Of a stretch of DNA of 64,000 bases, positions 1-12,600 are shown in pieces. Origin of the DNA: Echinarachnius parma (taxonomy: Eukaryota; Echinodermata; Echinoidea; Clypeasteroida; Echinarachniidae); contig JBAMJV010007240.1 in the NCBI GenBank assembly GCA_037951105.1, positions 1 through 64,000 on the forward strand, read 5' to 3'. How positions within the stretch are numbered: the first letter of the stretch is position 1; every line of letters begins with the position of its first letter. The position numbers and the translations under genes are program-made. The notes below the pieces were generated by a model. That model made no database searches. It saw only the letters and a program-made list of their open reading frames with translations, and was not told the origin of the DNA.

Positions 1-955
1 TACATGTTGTATAGCACCTTCGCGCTTGCAGCGCAGATCAGATCTGACGATATCTGTGCCGCGCGCGCCGCGTAATAGCGTTAGCACATGGATATCGGAT
101 GTATGTTGACATATGATATCCCCATGTTCTCGATGCTAAAGGAACTTTGGACCAGCATTTGCTTGACTATGATATAATAATTATGGTTTACAAAAACAAA
201 GACCAATTTGCCAAACCTTTCTAGTTCCCTTTTGGAAGGTTTTGTTTGTTATAATATGGGTGATAATGTGCGTACATGCAAGGGGAAGTTAGGTGATTTT
301 CATGGGATGGCAGTTTTGATTAAACATCACATTTGTAATAAATTAATAGCCAGCTGCATTATCAGAGTCCATTATTATTCTTCTAGTTAAAAAAACAAAA
401 AAGCGTATTATACAGTAGAATAGATCATGTTAGTCTTGCGCGAGGGTCGTGTTAGTACAAACATTGCAACAGACCACCACACGCCGATAACAAAAAATCT
501 GCAATGTACGGTTGGTCAGAACACCATTATTTGTTTTGAGCAATGAGCGTCATTTTTCTTCGTGCAACAGTGCACTGCGTGAATATAATTAGGGACCATG
601 TTGAAAAATATGTACGTGTTCAATGTGCGCGTGTCTCAAAACATCATGGGAAACAAAACTGCGTGTGATGAAGATCGACCCTAAATAATCCCCCGAACTT
701 TGCCCCCGATATTAACCAATCAGGGTCAGAGTTGGTCTCTATTTACAAACCTTTTGCCAGAAATGAATCGTACAAAAGAAATATGATATCCATTATTGTT
801 TTTGATTATTTTTTCTGAGGGACATTGCGTAAATTATTAGGAATTGTTTATAATCTTAAATATGAAACATGACTCTTAACTGAAATTTATTAAAAAGTGT
901 CGGCAACTGAAAAGTATGAATGGTTGCCATGGTTATCTCGTGAAAGCGTGCTGAA
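1..955. other. No gene recognised; AT-rich non-coding DNA
   Basis: The first 80 bases are CpG-rich (GCGCGCGCCGCG). No exon, RNA gene or repeat boundary was recognised. If the myosin gene begins to the left, this is intronic. Confidence 0.5.
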
Positions 956-1400
956 AGCCAAGACTAGCTCGCGTGTGTTGATTTTTTTCTACACGCAAGC
1001 CTAGCTAATTTTCTAATTCTTCACACACGATGAGGAATCCGGGATCCCGCCCCCCACCCCCCCCCCCCCCCCCCGGGACTGGGTTTGATGTACAGGAATG
1101 TATGTAGATGAATGTGTATTGTGCCATTCTCGTAGTCATAGTCCACATCGATCGAGATCGGCCAATTAATGATCACCCATGCCTTTGGACTTATTATAAT
1201 AGTGCAAAGAGTGCAAGGGTTGTCAGTTAATTCATCTAGTTGGAAGACTTCCCATCCATTTTTTTTTTTTTTTTGGGGGGGGGGGGGGGGGGGGAGAGGG
1301 GGGTAATAGATTTTTCGACCAAACAAGAGTGTAAGTGTGGTCAGTGAATGCATCCAGTTTGGAAGAATTCACCGACTTCCCATGCCTTTTGGGGGTGGGG
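956..1400 (+). mobile_element. Repeat related to the 35663-35973 inverted-repeat element, with homopolymer runs
   Basis: AGCCAAGACTAGC at 956 and the block around 1125-1190 (GAGATCGGCCA, ATTAATG, TCACCC, CCTTTGGACTT) match the element at 35663-35973. A C-run lies at 1053-1074 and a T-run followed by a G-run at 1260-1294. A segment (GTCAGT, GGAAGA, ACTTCCCATCC) is repeated at about 1218 and 1338. Confidence 0.55.
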
Positions 1401-4371
1401 TGTATAACTTTTTACAATGAGCAATTGTATATTTTTGTTTTCACTATCCAGTCTTACTTTAATTTCTTCTAGAAAAGGCAAGGAAAGCCTAGGTAGTATC
1501 ATTGTTTGTTCAATATTCATTTTAGGTTTTGGGGATTGGTCTGTCATTTATGGGATGAGTAATTTAAGAAATTTGTATGGCAAGTAATGAATCTATCAAA
1601 CCAAAATAATTTGTTTAAACAATAATTTTGTTTGTTTTTGTTTCATATTTCAAATAAGTATTTTGTTAATTTACACTGCCATGGGTAAGGTTGGGTGAAA
1701 AATTCAAAGAAGTGAGATGACCGCACTAATTTTCTGTATAATTTATTGATGTTGTTATGATTGTAATGTTTCTTCCTTTTCATTAAGATTGTGGGTTTCT
1801 GTTTTCATCATAGGGGAATGAGAAAAAGATGAAAAATAGTTGGAGAGTAAAGTGAAAGAGGTAAAGGAAGAAAACAAGCAATGTAAGCTGTCTTTAACTT
1901 TATTCAAAGACATTTTACAACTTACAAATTCAATAACAAAATATCAACTTGATTCAATCTTTACAGAGAAAACTGCTGACAAGGAATAAAATTCTTCAGC
2001 TCATCATCGTCATCGTAGAGGACATCATTATCACCATCACCATTATCGTGCACATGCACCTCACCATCACCTTCATCCCCATGATAGATGTACCCCTCTT
2101 CACACACGGCGACACCCAAGACAAATCGTCTTCGTCTCGCAACTCCTCTCACCAAACACCACAGGAATCGTACAACGATTTCTTGTCCACTCACCACTCC
2201 ATCATTCATCACACCAATCTCAGGCCCTAGGACGAAAAGCCTCAAATTCACTATCATCAACATCACCATTATCTGCAAACACCAACGGCAACGCCAATTC
2301 AATTGATCAGGCATATCGGTACCGGCATAGCAACAACAACGCTGTCACTGGACGTCAGCCAGCCATCACAACACGCCTCAGACACATTTCCAATCACACA
2401 AATACAGAAATCAGAAACTAGTACTACCTAGAACTTTAGAAGGAGTAATTTTAAAACTCGATTGTTGGTATACTAATACTATAAAGTAAAAAAAAAAATG
2501 TTTTCAGTCATTCATTAAATTTATTTACAACAGTCTAACAGTAACATGGAGAACAAATCTTAACTTCACAACCTAGGCTAGCACTAGCAGGAGGCCAGGA
2601 ACATTATACTGGGCTAAGGAATTCAGACGTAAAAATATCTTATTTGCATCTAAATCAGTCTCGAGACACGAGCTCAAACTCAGCGCTCATTCGAATTCAC
2701 ACAAAAACATAATAGTGCAGCTGATACGGAAAGTGCTATAACGATCACGCCGTACCCTGCCCCGCGCCGTGGGCATTCATAGTGCACCGGTTCACTCGGA
2801 CACAACAAACCAGCCGACGTCGCGTCGCCGTCGGCGACAGTTCACTTCAAAATCACTCATAGCTTACCATCACACGATGTTGACATATCTAATCAAAGCA
2901 AAATATAATCCATAATAAACTGAGAAAAGGTCCAAAAGATCGGAGGTGAAAGAATGAGAAATAAAAAGGGAAATAATCAGATATAATCTGGAGACGCTGC
3001 ATTATCGCGCACTTATAGCACACATGCACTGCCCGCTGAATGCACTGCATGCAAAAGCTGCATGCATGCGTGCGTGCATGCATTGCATATGATTGGGACA
3101 CTGTACATGTACTGCACGTGAGATGGCGCCATTACACAATCGGGAACGGAGAAGGGAGATTATGGAGTTTTCTGCAGTGTAAGGCATAACGGGTATAACG
3201 AGTTATGGTATAAAATAACGTGAAAATATGATGAATTAACGCGTTACTGGCCTAACGGGTTATGGAAAGAATATCGCGATCAAGACTGTATATACATTAT
3301 ACTCTTCATTTAATGTGATAGAAGCAATTATAACTCCCTAGATATCAGCATTTCATACACTATGTTTACTTTAGTTTTGTGCATCATTGCCTTTTTTGTT
3401 TTCTCTTTTTGTCTTTGTCTTGTGTTTTTGTATTCTACATAAATAGATATTTGTATGTGTATTTACTTTTAGAACCTTTCCAACATGTATTACCAAACAC
3501 ACATATCAAACAACCAATATTTTATTTGCATGAAAGTTCATCTGCAATGTTATTTCATAAAAACTAACATTTTATTTATTTCATAAAAACTAACAATTGA
3601 TTTATCCTTCCTGCATGAACCTATTGTTTCCTGCATCATCTTAAAATTATTATGTAACCCATGTAAGATGTAGAAATATGATAGAATGCAAACACTTATC
3701 AATTATTTACCATAAAATGCATTATACTAGCTAGCAAAAATTCATTGGCCATGTAAATGCAGGATCATTCCCTGTTTTGAAAAAAAGGGGATACTTTTTT
3801 ACATGTGTTTGAAAACATTAAATGCATGTGGAAAGGAAAAAAAGAGTATATTTTCATAATAATCTTCACAAAAAGAAGCAAATACATGAAGGGTACATTT
3901 TTATAATCCAACTTAGAGTTAAGTTCAACCTAGGATCTTAGTAAAACGCCCACCATTCGATTAAGAAGCCTTGTCAAAAGGCTAGATATTCTCTGGAATT
4001 TATTTCTAATATCTTTGTTAGATATGAACCTGTTGAAATCTCCATTTCAGACTTCTTAGAGTTAGTAGAGGTTTCAAGTAGGAAACTTGGAAACCGGCAA
4101 AGGATATACATGTATGAAGTAACTGATACACAGTAATGTGTTACACAGTTTCTCATCATTGTCTTTGTACTTCAATATCAGTATCTGCAAATGCAAATAT
4201 CTGAAATTGACGAAAATGGAGAAAATGCATTTTGTTAATGCACTTATGCAAATATGAATGCTAGCATGTCATTCAATGCCTCATTTAGCCATAGTGTGTA
4301 ACTAATTGTAGTAAAATGGTTTGGAACACATAATTGCTTTGCTCATATTGGCTGGAATTCACAAAGGTAGT
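1401..4371. other. Non-coding; low-complexity patches only
   Basis: CAT/ATC-rich stretch at 1990-2330 produces spurious open frames. A GC-richer patch lies at 2690-2850. Alternating TGCA/TGCG occurs at 3050-3090. A short direct repeat TTTCATAAAAACTAACA occurs at 3553 and 3579. No exon is recognised. Confidence 0.5.
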
Positions 4372-4822
4372 TTAAAGGACCTAAAGAATACAACATACTT
4401 TGGCACTTATTCCATTGTTGATGACTTGTAAAATAGGTCTGCCAAAAAAAAATCCATGAAATAAACACAGTAGTGATTTAAGACTAATTTTCTGATGCCA
4501 AATCTCATTTAGCAGCCAGTTTACGCCCCACCCACATTTAGGGTCCAGAATCGGCAGCGTGATTGACATGTGATTGACAATTCATTGGCTTACGTCATGA
4601 CGCGTCATCTACAGAATTTAGTTCATTAGTCCGTACTTTAGATGACGTCACATTTTGGCGATTTAAAAGGGGCGTTCCCAGGACAATTAGATATTTACTA
4701 ATTACTCCAAAATTGATTGATTTCATGAGAAATGACTGCCAAATTCTTTTTCTTCAGGAAAAATTACATATAGAGAGCCGAATTGTGAAAATTAGGCCAT
4801 CTAGACGCTAAAGGTCCTTTAA
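4372..4822. mobile_element. TTAA-bounded MITE-like element
   Basis: Starts TTAAAGGACCT and ends AGGTCCTTTAA, an 11-base terminal inverted repeat with TTAA at both ends, 451 bases. No coding capacity. TTAA targets suggest a piggyBac-type non-autonomous element; that is inference. Confidence 0.65.
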
Positions 4823-4911
4823 CCCATTCAGGACTGGTCCCGAAAATACTTGGGCTAGGGTCTATGGAGAATGCATGATATAGCAAAATCAATCGGTCCT
4901 GAACAGGTTAA
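4819..4911 (+). repeat. Dispersed ~80-base repeat A, copy 1
   Basis: TTAACCCATTCAGGACTGGT to CGGTCCTGAACAGGTTAA; the ends are imperfect inverted repeats around a core GGGTCTATGGAGAATGCATG. Other copies: 5103-5183, 21093-21174 (minus), 35985-36066, 44183-44230. Confidence 0.75.
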
Positions 4912-5102
4912 AATGGAACCATGGCTTAGCTGCATCATGAGATCATTTAATAATCAATGGATTAAACATTTCAATGTTTCTATTCTATGGAAGGCTGGGT
5001 GTATACCTTTTCAACAATTTTTATGAGAATAGCTGTTATTCTATGGCTAAATGGTTGAAGAAAAACATGATATTGAATAACACAGTAATTAACATTAATT
5101 AA

Positions 5103-5183
5103 TTAATACCCTTTTAGGACTGATTCTGAAAACCCTTGGGCAGGAGTCTATGGAGCAAAGTCAGTCAGTCCTGAATGAGTTAA
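5103..5183 (+). repeat. Dispersed repeat A, copy 2
   Basis: Core TTGGGCAGGAGTCTATGGAG, end TCAGTCCTGAATGAGTTAA. It lies 190 bases after copy 1. Confidence 0.7.
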
Positions 5184-7099
5184 TTAAACGGTTCGCTCAT
5201 TGATTATAAATTGAGTCGAATTTGGTATGATTGTGAAGGTAATCTTGTACTTAACAAGCCTCGAGAAATTCAGATTTTTTGAATTTTTAAAAATATTTTT
5301 AAATCGAAATTGAAAATGAGAAAAATTCACCCTCCAAACCAGGCCCAAATTCACCCCGATCTCGCCGCTTAGGTCGATGACGTGTGACGAGGGGGTGAAT
5401 TCTCTGCTATATCGCGGTATACATCAGTTTGCGTGCATTATTTTGTTTACAACGTCCATCGCTCGCTCGTTTTGCAACATCGGAAATGAAGAAACAAAAA
5501 TCTAGAATTGCCCAATGTTAGTGTAAAAGTAGATATTTTACCGTATGAGTGGTTATTTTCCCAAAATTAGAGATTTGTTTGACAAATTGAGAGACGCAAA
5601 TTGAACGTGCCTCGAAAAAAGAAATGCCCGTCAGTTGAATGATACGAACACGCACTAGAGTTTCAGCGGCACCGCTCCGCGAGACAGGCTGTGCTCTATA
5701 GCTATACCTAGCTAGCTGCACGCCAACTGCCATGACTGCCTTGTAAGTAATTGCACTTTTAAAATGCTCCGAAAAGGAACGAAAATGCAAGATTATTACG
5801 ATCACACCTATTCTAGACTATCTCTTATTTTACTTACATGTTTGTAGGGCTTTTAAAACAAAATACGAGAACAATTACCTGCAAAAACAGCTGATAATAG
5901 TGCACTTTACGCGAGCTGAATTGAAGCGAGCTACATACACTGCACTAGCCGCTATTATTGCATGCATTGTCCATGCACCGCATACGCGCACGGTCGAGGC
6001 TCTCCACGTATCATGCATGCTGCCGGCGAGTATGATTCAACTCGCAGACTAGGTGATTTATTTACCTATTTTTACTTTATCAGACACATTAATGAATAAA
6101 AGAATAACTTTACAACGAATATAAACTGTTGTTTTATTAGTTCAAACAGTTTAAACCACCATAATTGTATAGAAAATAGTTTAAACAACCACGGAATCCC
6201 CGGTATAAAGGGGTATAAATCCGGTATATAATGTGGTAGAAACCGAGGCTTCTGATTGGATAACCCCTCGCTCTACGTCAGTACAACACACCCAGCTATC
6301 GGACCCCGCTCGTAGCTGGATTGTGGTTTTGAAGCAGCGTTTAGTATTTTCATTTTTGTTTTAATTTTCGGATGTGCGAGTACTTGGAAAGTGATATTTT
6401 CATTTTCTGTATGATTTGAACTTTTTGGAAAGATGAAACTTGGCTTATGTTGCTTTTTCTTTGAATAAACACTTTAACATTAATTACAAAATTTGTTTCT
6501 GTCTAGTAGTGTTAGTGGCTGATTTCTATTCTTTGTTCGTAAATGAGAGATTAGCATGCAGCGCTTCATAAAACTGTGGACATTGTAAGCCACGGTTCAA
6601 ATTAAAAGCATGTCTGTGAATTCCAGCTATTTGATCATGCTGCACCTTGCTGTAATGTCTGCATCATCTTAGGTAGTGCCTAACGTAACTTATGCAGACA
6701 ATCTATACAAATATGGTGTAATAATTGTGTAAAGCGCTGATATTGTATCATATTAGAGGCTATATAAATCAAACCTATTATTATTTGTTTATTGATCTCA
6801 TGCTATCAAGTACCCATTGTCTACATTTGAGCATGAATTTTTTGGCTAGAAATTTACTTTTTTCCCCCTTGATTGGGCAAGTGAAACCAAGAAGTATCAA
6901 GATAGGGTGGAGTTTTGTGAAAAAAACGTTTAAAAATTGTTTTGTTTGGATTCCCAGTTGAGCAGGTAAAATTAGGCATGAATGAAATTTTGGTTGCCCA
7001 AAGTTCATTTGTGATGGCCCTGGCCAGCAGGCTGGTGTTAATTTCTAGCCCCGGTCTTATTCATGATGGGATTCTGTGAGGGTTATATCCCTACATCTT
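5184..7099. other. Non-coding, with a LINE-tail-like segment at 6725-6790
   Basis: TGTAAAGCGCTGATATTGTA and GAGGCTATATAAATCAAACC then a TTATTATT tail look like the 3' end of a LINE of the kind common in marine invertebrates. Otherwise nothing is recognised. Confidence 0.4.
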
Positions 7100-7247
7100 G
7101 GCCCCGTTGCAGAAAGAGATGCAATTAATTGTAAAGTCAGAAAATATACATATTTGAACCAATCAGATTTGTTCATTAAGTCATGTGATCTGACTTACAA
7201 TTCATTGCAACTTTACAATTGATTGTTATTCTTTCTGCAACGGGGCC
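7100..7247. mobile_element. Fold-back element (GGCCCCGTTGCAG family), copy 1
   Basis: GGCCCCGTTGCAGAAAGAG at the start and its complement CTTTCTGCAACGGGGCC at the end; nearly the whole 148 bases folds into a hairpin. A second copy lies at 61753-61920. Confidence 0.85.
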
Positions 7248-7609
7248 ATGAAGTGTTTGTAGGCTTTGTAAGTGTGCCATGTTTGTAGGCTTTATTAGTA
7301 AGCCATTTAATAAAATTGCCACTAGATCAACTTTTGTGTAAATAATACAACATGTTGTTTATCTAAAGATTGCAAAATATTATAGACATGGGTGCAATTA
7401 ATAACATAATCAGCTTTCATCATTGTAATGCTTCTAAATATGTTTGCATGCTTTCAAATCATAACAAAATATGCTGAATATAAACACAAACAAATGAGAG
7501 AATATACATTGTACATACAATCATGAACAAAACAATTATTGCACATTACTTATCGACAAAACATATACATGCATGAGCAGTAGAATAGGCGCAGTTTATA
7601 CCAACCTGT

Positions 7610-7730
7610 AAACAAATACAATAATTTTAGAATATACCAAACATAGAAACAAATAACAATTGTAGAATATACCAAATATTTCAACAAAGAACAGTTTCAG
7701 AATATACCAAACATATTAAGCAATAAAAAT
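7610..7730. repeat. 35-base tandem repeat, about 3 copies
   Basis: AGAATATACC recurs at 7629, 7664 and 7699, period 35. Confidence 0.8.
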
Positions 7731-7899
7731 AGCAAAACTGACCTACACTTTTGATAATTGTCTTCACAAGCAGGCATAGATACTACCCTGGACTCGAGTC
7801 CATCATACATTGCAAACCCTATGGGTGCTACTTACTTCCAGGCCATGCCCTCAACCATGACAGGTACTATATGGAATGCAGTGTGCTAATATATAAAAA

Positions 7900-8085
7900 C
7901 ATGATTTAAGCTACATAATATGTACAAGTTATTAAGCTACATTATTTGTTAAGAGTTTAAAGCTACATTGTTTAAACATTTGTTACATTATGTGTAGGAG
8001 TTTTTAAGATACATTATTTATAAGAGTTTCATTTACATTATTTGTAGTAGTTTTTAAGTGATCCATTATAACTTCATGAGTTTTA
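7900..8085. repeat. Degenerate ~27-base tandem repeat
   Basis: Units resembling TAAGCTACATTATTTGT-AGAGTTT recur about six times with divergence. Confidence 0.55.
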
Positions 8086-9002
8086 TTTTCTAAGAAAAGT
8101 GATATTTGATAAGTCTTCAATCATAATACCAATATCATTTTAAGATTCTTCTGAATGAAATGTGAGATTTTCATCGAAAAAGAATAATGTTAACCTTGTG
8201 AATACAGAGAAAATCAATGTCTGATTTTATCCTGATCGTTCACGTGAAGTGAAGTATCCAAATTCGGATACTATGGACAATTGAGTATCTGAATTAAGAT
8301 ACTCTTGACTACAATCGCAAAGTGTCCATTGACGCTTTCAAATTAAATATTAAATATCTCCATAATTAGGGAGGCATTAGAAAAATCAAAGCCCATTTAA
8401 TTCTTCTGTTACCATAAGCCAAACAACAGAGTACATGTGAAGGGATTTTGGTTGAATTATACAAAGTTAATGAACCACTTTAAGGCACCCTTTAATAGTG
8501 CGTTCTATAATGTTATGTGACATTCAATATTGTACATTGGCATGAGGATCCCCTTTTCTGCATATATACTAACATGTTTATCATAATCATTACAAGGAAA
8601 ATCAAAGATATGTCTACTTTTAAGCACTATTCATTGTGCTCAAAATGTGTGTCTTTCGTCTTTGATAGATTATTTAAAAAGAGGTATTAAGTTTTTGTTA
8701 TTTTTTGTATTCATTGATGTTTGTTCAAGAATAAAACTAATATTCCTTGATTTGATTTATAAGTTTATAATGAAATACAGTTATATTTTGTGATCATGTG
8801 GTAATTTTCATAAAACAACATTTAGTAAAAAATTGGGGGGCATATAAATTGAATTGCATACAAAGCATAATGTGGATAATGTGCAGTTCCATGATATTGA
8901 GTCCTACAATTATCATTATGGTACGCACTTTTCTTGTGTAAACGTCAGGAATACTCTTACTTGATTCATGTATGAATGCATTTAAGCATCAATGTATTTA
9001 AC
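8086..9002. other. Non-coding; two adjacent small hairpins at 8250-8306
   Basis: AGTATCCAAATTCGGATACT and, next to it, GAGTATCTGAATTAAGATACTC are inverted repeats with 7-8 base stems. Nothing else recognised. Confidence 0.4.
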
Positions 9003-9386
9003 AAGGCGAGGTGAGGGCACTCTAAAAAAACATTGGTTTCAAGCATTTCTTATGAAATATTGTTAATGTGATATTTTGTTTTAAAATTTATTCGAAAGAG
9101 AGATCATCAATAACTATTTCAAAACCTGGGTATTTTTAAGAAAAGGTTTAGGCATTATATTTATATTTTTCTTAAATTATTGAGTAAAATGTGGGTCCCA
9201 CATTTATTCCAATCAGATATATTTATTGATATTTCTGCTGTTTCTGAGAAAATTTTGATAAAATAAAGTTTGTTCTATCTTTAAAATCATGTGCTGTTAC
9301 AAATATTACACTTGGTTTTTCATTACCTAACAAATTACTTATTTCTTGAAGTGCCCTCTAAACCAAAAATAAACCATCCCTTTAAA
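9003..9386 (+). mobile_element. Dispersed repeat G, copy 1 (ends CCCTTTAA)
   Basis: Shares CTCTAAAAAAACATTGGTTT, TGTGATATTTTGTT and GAGAGATCATCAATAACTAT with the elements at 56827-57125 (plus) and 49139-49431 (minus). It ends just upstream of exon 1. Confidence 0.65.
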
Positions 9387-9502
9387 GTATAGGACTTTGG
9401 ATTATAAAACAAATTATGTACTTGAGCCTTTTGGTAGTTAGAGATATAAATTTAATCTACCATTGCCATTTCAATATTGTTGCATTATGTTCTGTGTAAC
9501 AG

Positions 9503-9645
9503 CTGTTCCCATGATGCAAGCTATGCAGCCCCAGATGGTACCCACAATGCAACCCAGCATGATGCAAGCGGCTCCCATGATGATTCCAGCTCCCCAACCC
9601 AACCCAATCACGCAACAAGCCTATTTCAACCAACAGACTCTCATG
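9503..9645 (+). CDS. MYO15A: MYO15-like exon 1 of window: Met/Gln/Pro-rich linker
   Basis: Acceptor TGTAACAG at 9502, donor GTAATA at 9646, enters phase 1 and leaves phase 0. It encodes a compositionally biased linker (VPMMQAMQPQMVPTMQPSMM and on) ending QQTLM. A related copy follows at 9731-9832. No domain is recognised. The composition and its junction with exon 2 in phase 0 support it as coding. Confidence 0.72.
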
Positions 9646-12600
9646 GTAATATATCTGTTTTTTTTTTAATGTATCTTACTTATTCTATGGTATTAGTATA
9701 TATTTAGATCAAAGTATAATGAGAAATAAGATGGTATGTACAATGCAATCATGCACAATGCAAGCATCTCCCAGCATGATCCAAGCACCATCAACCAACG
9801 CAGCAGGCTTATTATATCAACGGATTCTTATGGTAATGTTTCCACTTTTTATATACCACATCATACCCATTTTGATGTATTTATCAAGATCAAAGTAAAT
9901 TGTTATAGAGAGCTTCTTAAATTGCAAAAATGTTAACATCATTTGTATTTGTTATTGGTTACATCTACAAGTCACCTAGGATTAACTCACGTGGGCTTGA
10001 GGCTATTTAATCTACATGTATGAAAATCCTGAAAGAGCCCATGCAAATCAAAGAAGAGACTCTGTATAGACTTTACTTTCCGATTGCGTTTAATGTTAAC
10101 ACAGTTTACTATAACATCCGACTTGGAAAGAAGAAGCCACTGATAATACAACTTTGATTCTTCCATGTTGCAGGCACAACAGGCCCAGCTACAGCAACAG
10201 CAGCAGCAACTGCTGGAAAATATGCAACGCATCAACCAGCAGACGGAGCAGATGCAACAGTCAAAGACAGCGAGTGCATCCTATGCTACTTCCAGTCCTA
10301 GGGCTTCCTCAGTCAATGCTGCCTCTGCATCCTCAGCATCCTTCTTTGGGAATGAACCAATGTCACCGGTTGATTACAGGAGCACAGCGCCTCCTCCTCC
10401 TCCCCCTCCTCCCCCTCCTCCACCATCAGCTAAGGAGGCACCCTTAAAGAGTGCCATGAAGGTCAGGGTGGCGTCCAGTGCAGTGGGTGGCGACAGGAGC
10501 ATCCAGTTCCACCAGGAGGTTGTGGACATCTCCAGCGGAACTGACGGAGATATGGTGCCACTCAAGGTTTCCCAGTTGCCACCTCCTGTCCCAGCAGAGT
10601 CTACCCCAGACCTGTCTCTCTATGCTCAGGCAGGAATACCCCCACCCCCTCCACCACCACCACCTGTTCCGCAGTTCGTCTCCAGAGCCGGGCGTTCCAT
10701 CTCGCTAGATGATGTCAATGACCGGGCTAGGACCATCCGCGTAGGCAAGGTCGTCTGGCCGCCCAAGAGAGCGCAGATGACCAAAGAGGAAGTGATGGTT
10801 GGGCGCATTGAGGTAGAGCAAGAGCAGGCTCAGGCCCAACTTGAACTGCAGATACCGACTCAGCGCATCACGGCAGAGATGCTCCAGAACCAGTCAACTG
10901 TTCTGCGGAAGACACAGACAAGCCGTGTCAAGCCAGGGAGAATAGGAGTTGTGGTCGCAACCAATCTTCCAGATCCAAATCCAAAGAAGGCCGCACCTCC
11001 TCCAGTTGCAAAGAAGGTTTTTAGGAAGAGTGACCACCACATGGAGGCTCTGTTGATCCTACAGCATCAGATGAGTGAGAATTCCCCCCCTCCTCCAAAG
11101 CCTCAACCAGTGCCAGTTGTTGCCCAACTTCCACCACCACCACCACCACCTGTGGTGCAAGCACCACCAGCACCACCTTCACCACCTCGCGTTGCAGCAC
11201 CTGTGATGGCGTCAATAGCAACCATGACAGCTGTTGAAAAGGTGGTTGAGAAGCCTGCGCCACCACCGGCACCAGTACCACCACCACCACCTCCACCCCC
11301 ACCGCCAATCCAGGCCCCACCAGTGGAGCTGAAGAAGAGTATTGCAGTTCAGGCATCACAGATTGATGAGCCAGATTTGGCATCTGTCACCATGCTGAAG
11401 GCTCGGGGTATCATCCAGGACGTGGAAGAGACACCTTCAATTGTAAGTATTTCATTTATCGGTGACATTCTGCCTTCTTTACCTCCTCTTGATTTACCAC
11501 AAGAAACATTTATATCAGAATATTGGTAAATACTTCTGGATGTTTTGATGTTTGACTCTTGAGTAGCCGCAACTGGTGTTAAAATTTTGTCTTTTTGCAA
11601 GCCCTTTTTTATCTTCATCTCTCTCCCACATTGTCCAGGCATCATCAACTGTGCCGGATGCCCTGTCGGATGCGGATGTTGAGGAGATGGAGAAGGCTCG
11701 GACACTGATCTACCCCATGGGCCAGTCATCTTTCTACATGTACACCAGAGTGCGCTGGAGTCTGAACATCAGGAAAGAGGTCATTATATAGGAACTGAAT
11801 GAAAATGAATGGAATGATCTGGAAAATCCATCTTTAGAAACAGATTCAATAAGGCGATTATGTACCACATCAATCAATATCAATCAAAATTAAACTGGAA
11901 TCTGTATAAACACATACACCAAGGTTATAATAAAGTCTTGACATAAGGAAAGATATAAGTTTCCTTTTGGTAGGCAGATATTCATGATCCATATTAAAGG
12001 CATATATGCGTGGGTTATTAGACGCGTGGATCCATCTTGCGCACTTTTACGCACGGTACGTAATCCCCATTGGCTCAGTTATAAGTAGCGATCGCAAACT
12101 GTCCCGGCTTCCGAATACCCGAGTAAAAAATGCATACAAAATAGTCGCGTTCGGAATGTTTGTACTAGTCGAATGGAGATCCATCAGAGATGTTTACGAG
12201 CGAAAATATCACGTAACACGCTTAACCGCAAATACTTCAAAGCGCCCCTGTTTGATGTCTAAGGTGACAGCATGAGAAATTCTTGCTGCATGCAATTTCA
12301 TAAGAAGGCCCGTGTTCAGATATTTCGAAGCACCGCTCTTCGATCGATCCAACACATATCGTGAGTTTACCTCGAGAGATTACGGTGGAGTCGAGTTGGA
12401 ATTTGCTGACTACCCTTTATAACCCACGCATATATGCCTTTAAGGTACAATTCATAATTATTATAAACATTGAAACCAATCTGCTTTGTGGGACTATACC
12501 ATCCTACTACTCATGTCCATATGTCTTCAGTTCAATATTTATATTAACCCCTTGCCTATGGGGACCTGGTGGGCTGTGTACAAAGTTTATGGGGATTTCA

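Noticed and set aside
1949-2314. Overlapping open frames on both strands near 2 kb
   Set aside because: CAT/ATC-rich biased sequence gives His/Ile/Thr and Asp/Gly/Val-rich products without domain features.
10374-11729. Antisense open frames over exons 2 and 3
   Set aside because: Shadows of the Pro-rich coding exon (CCN codons read as GGN).
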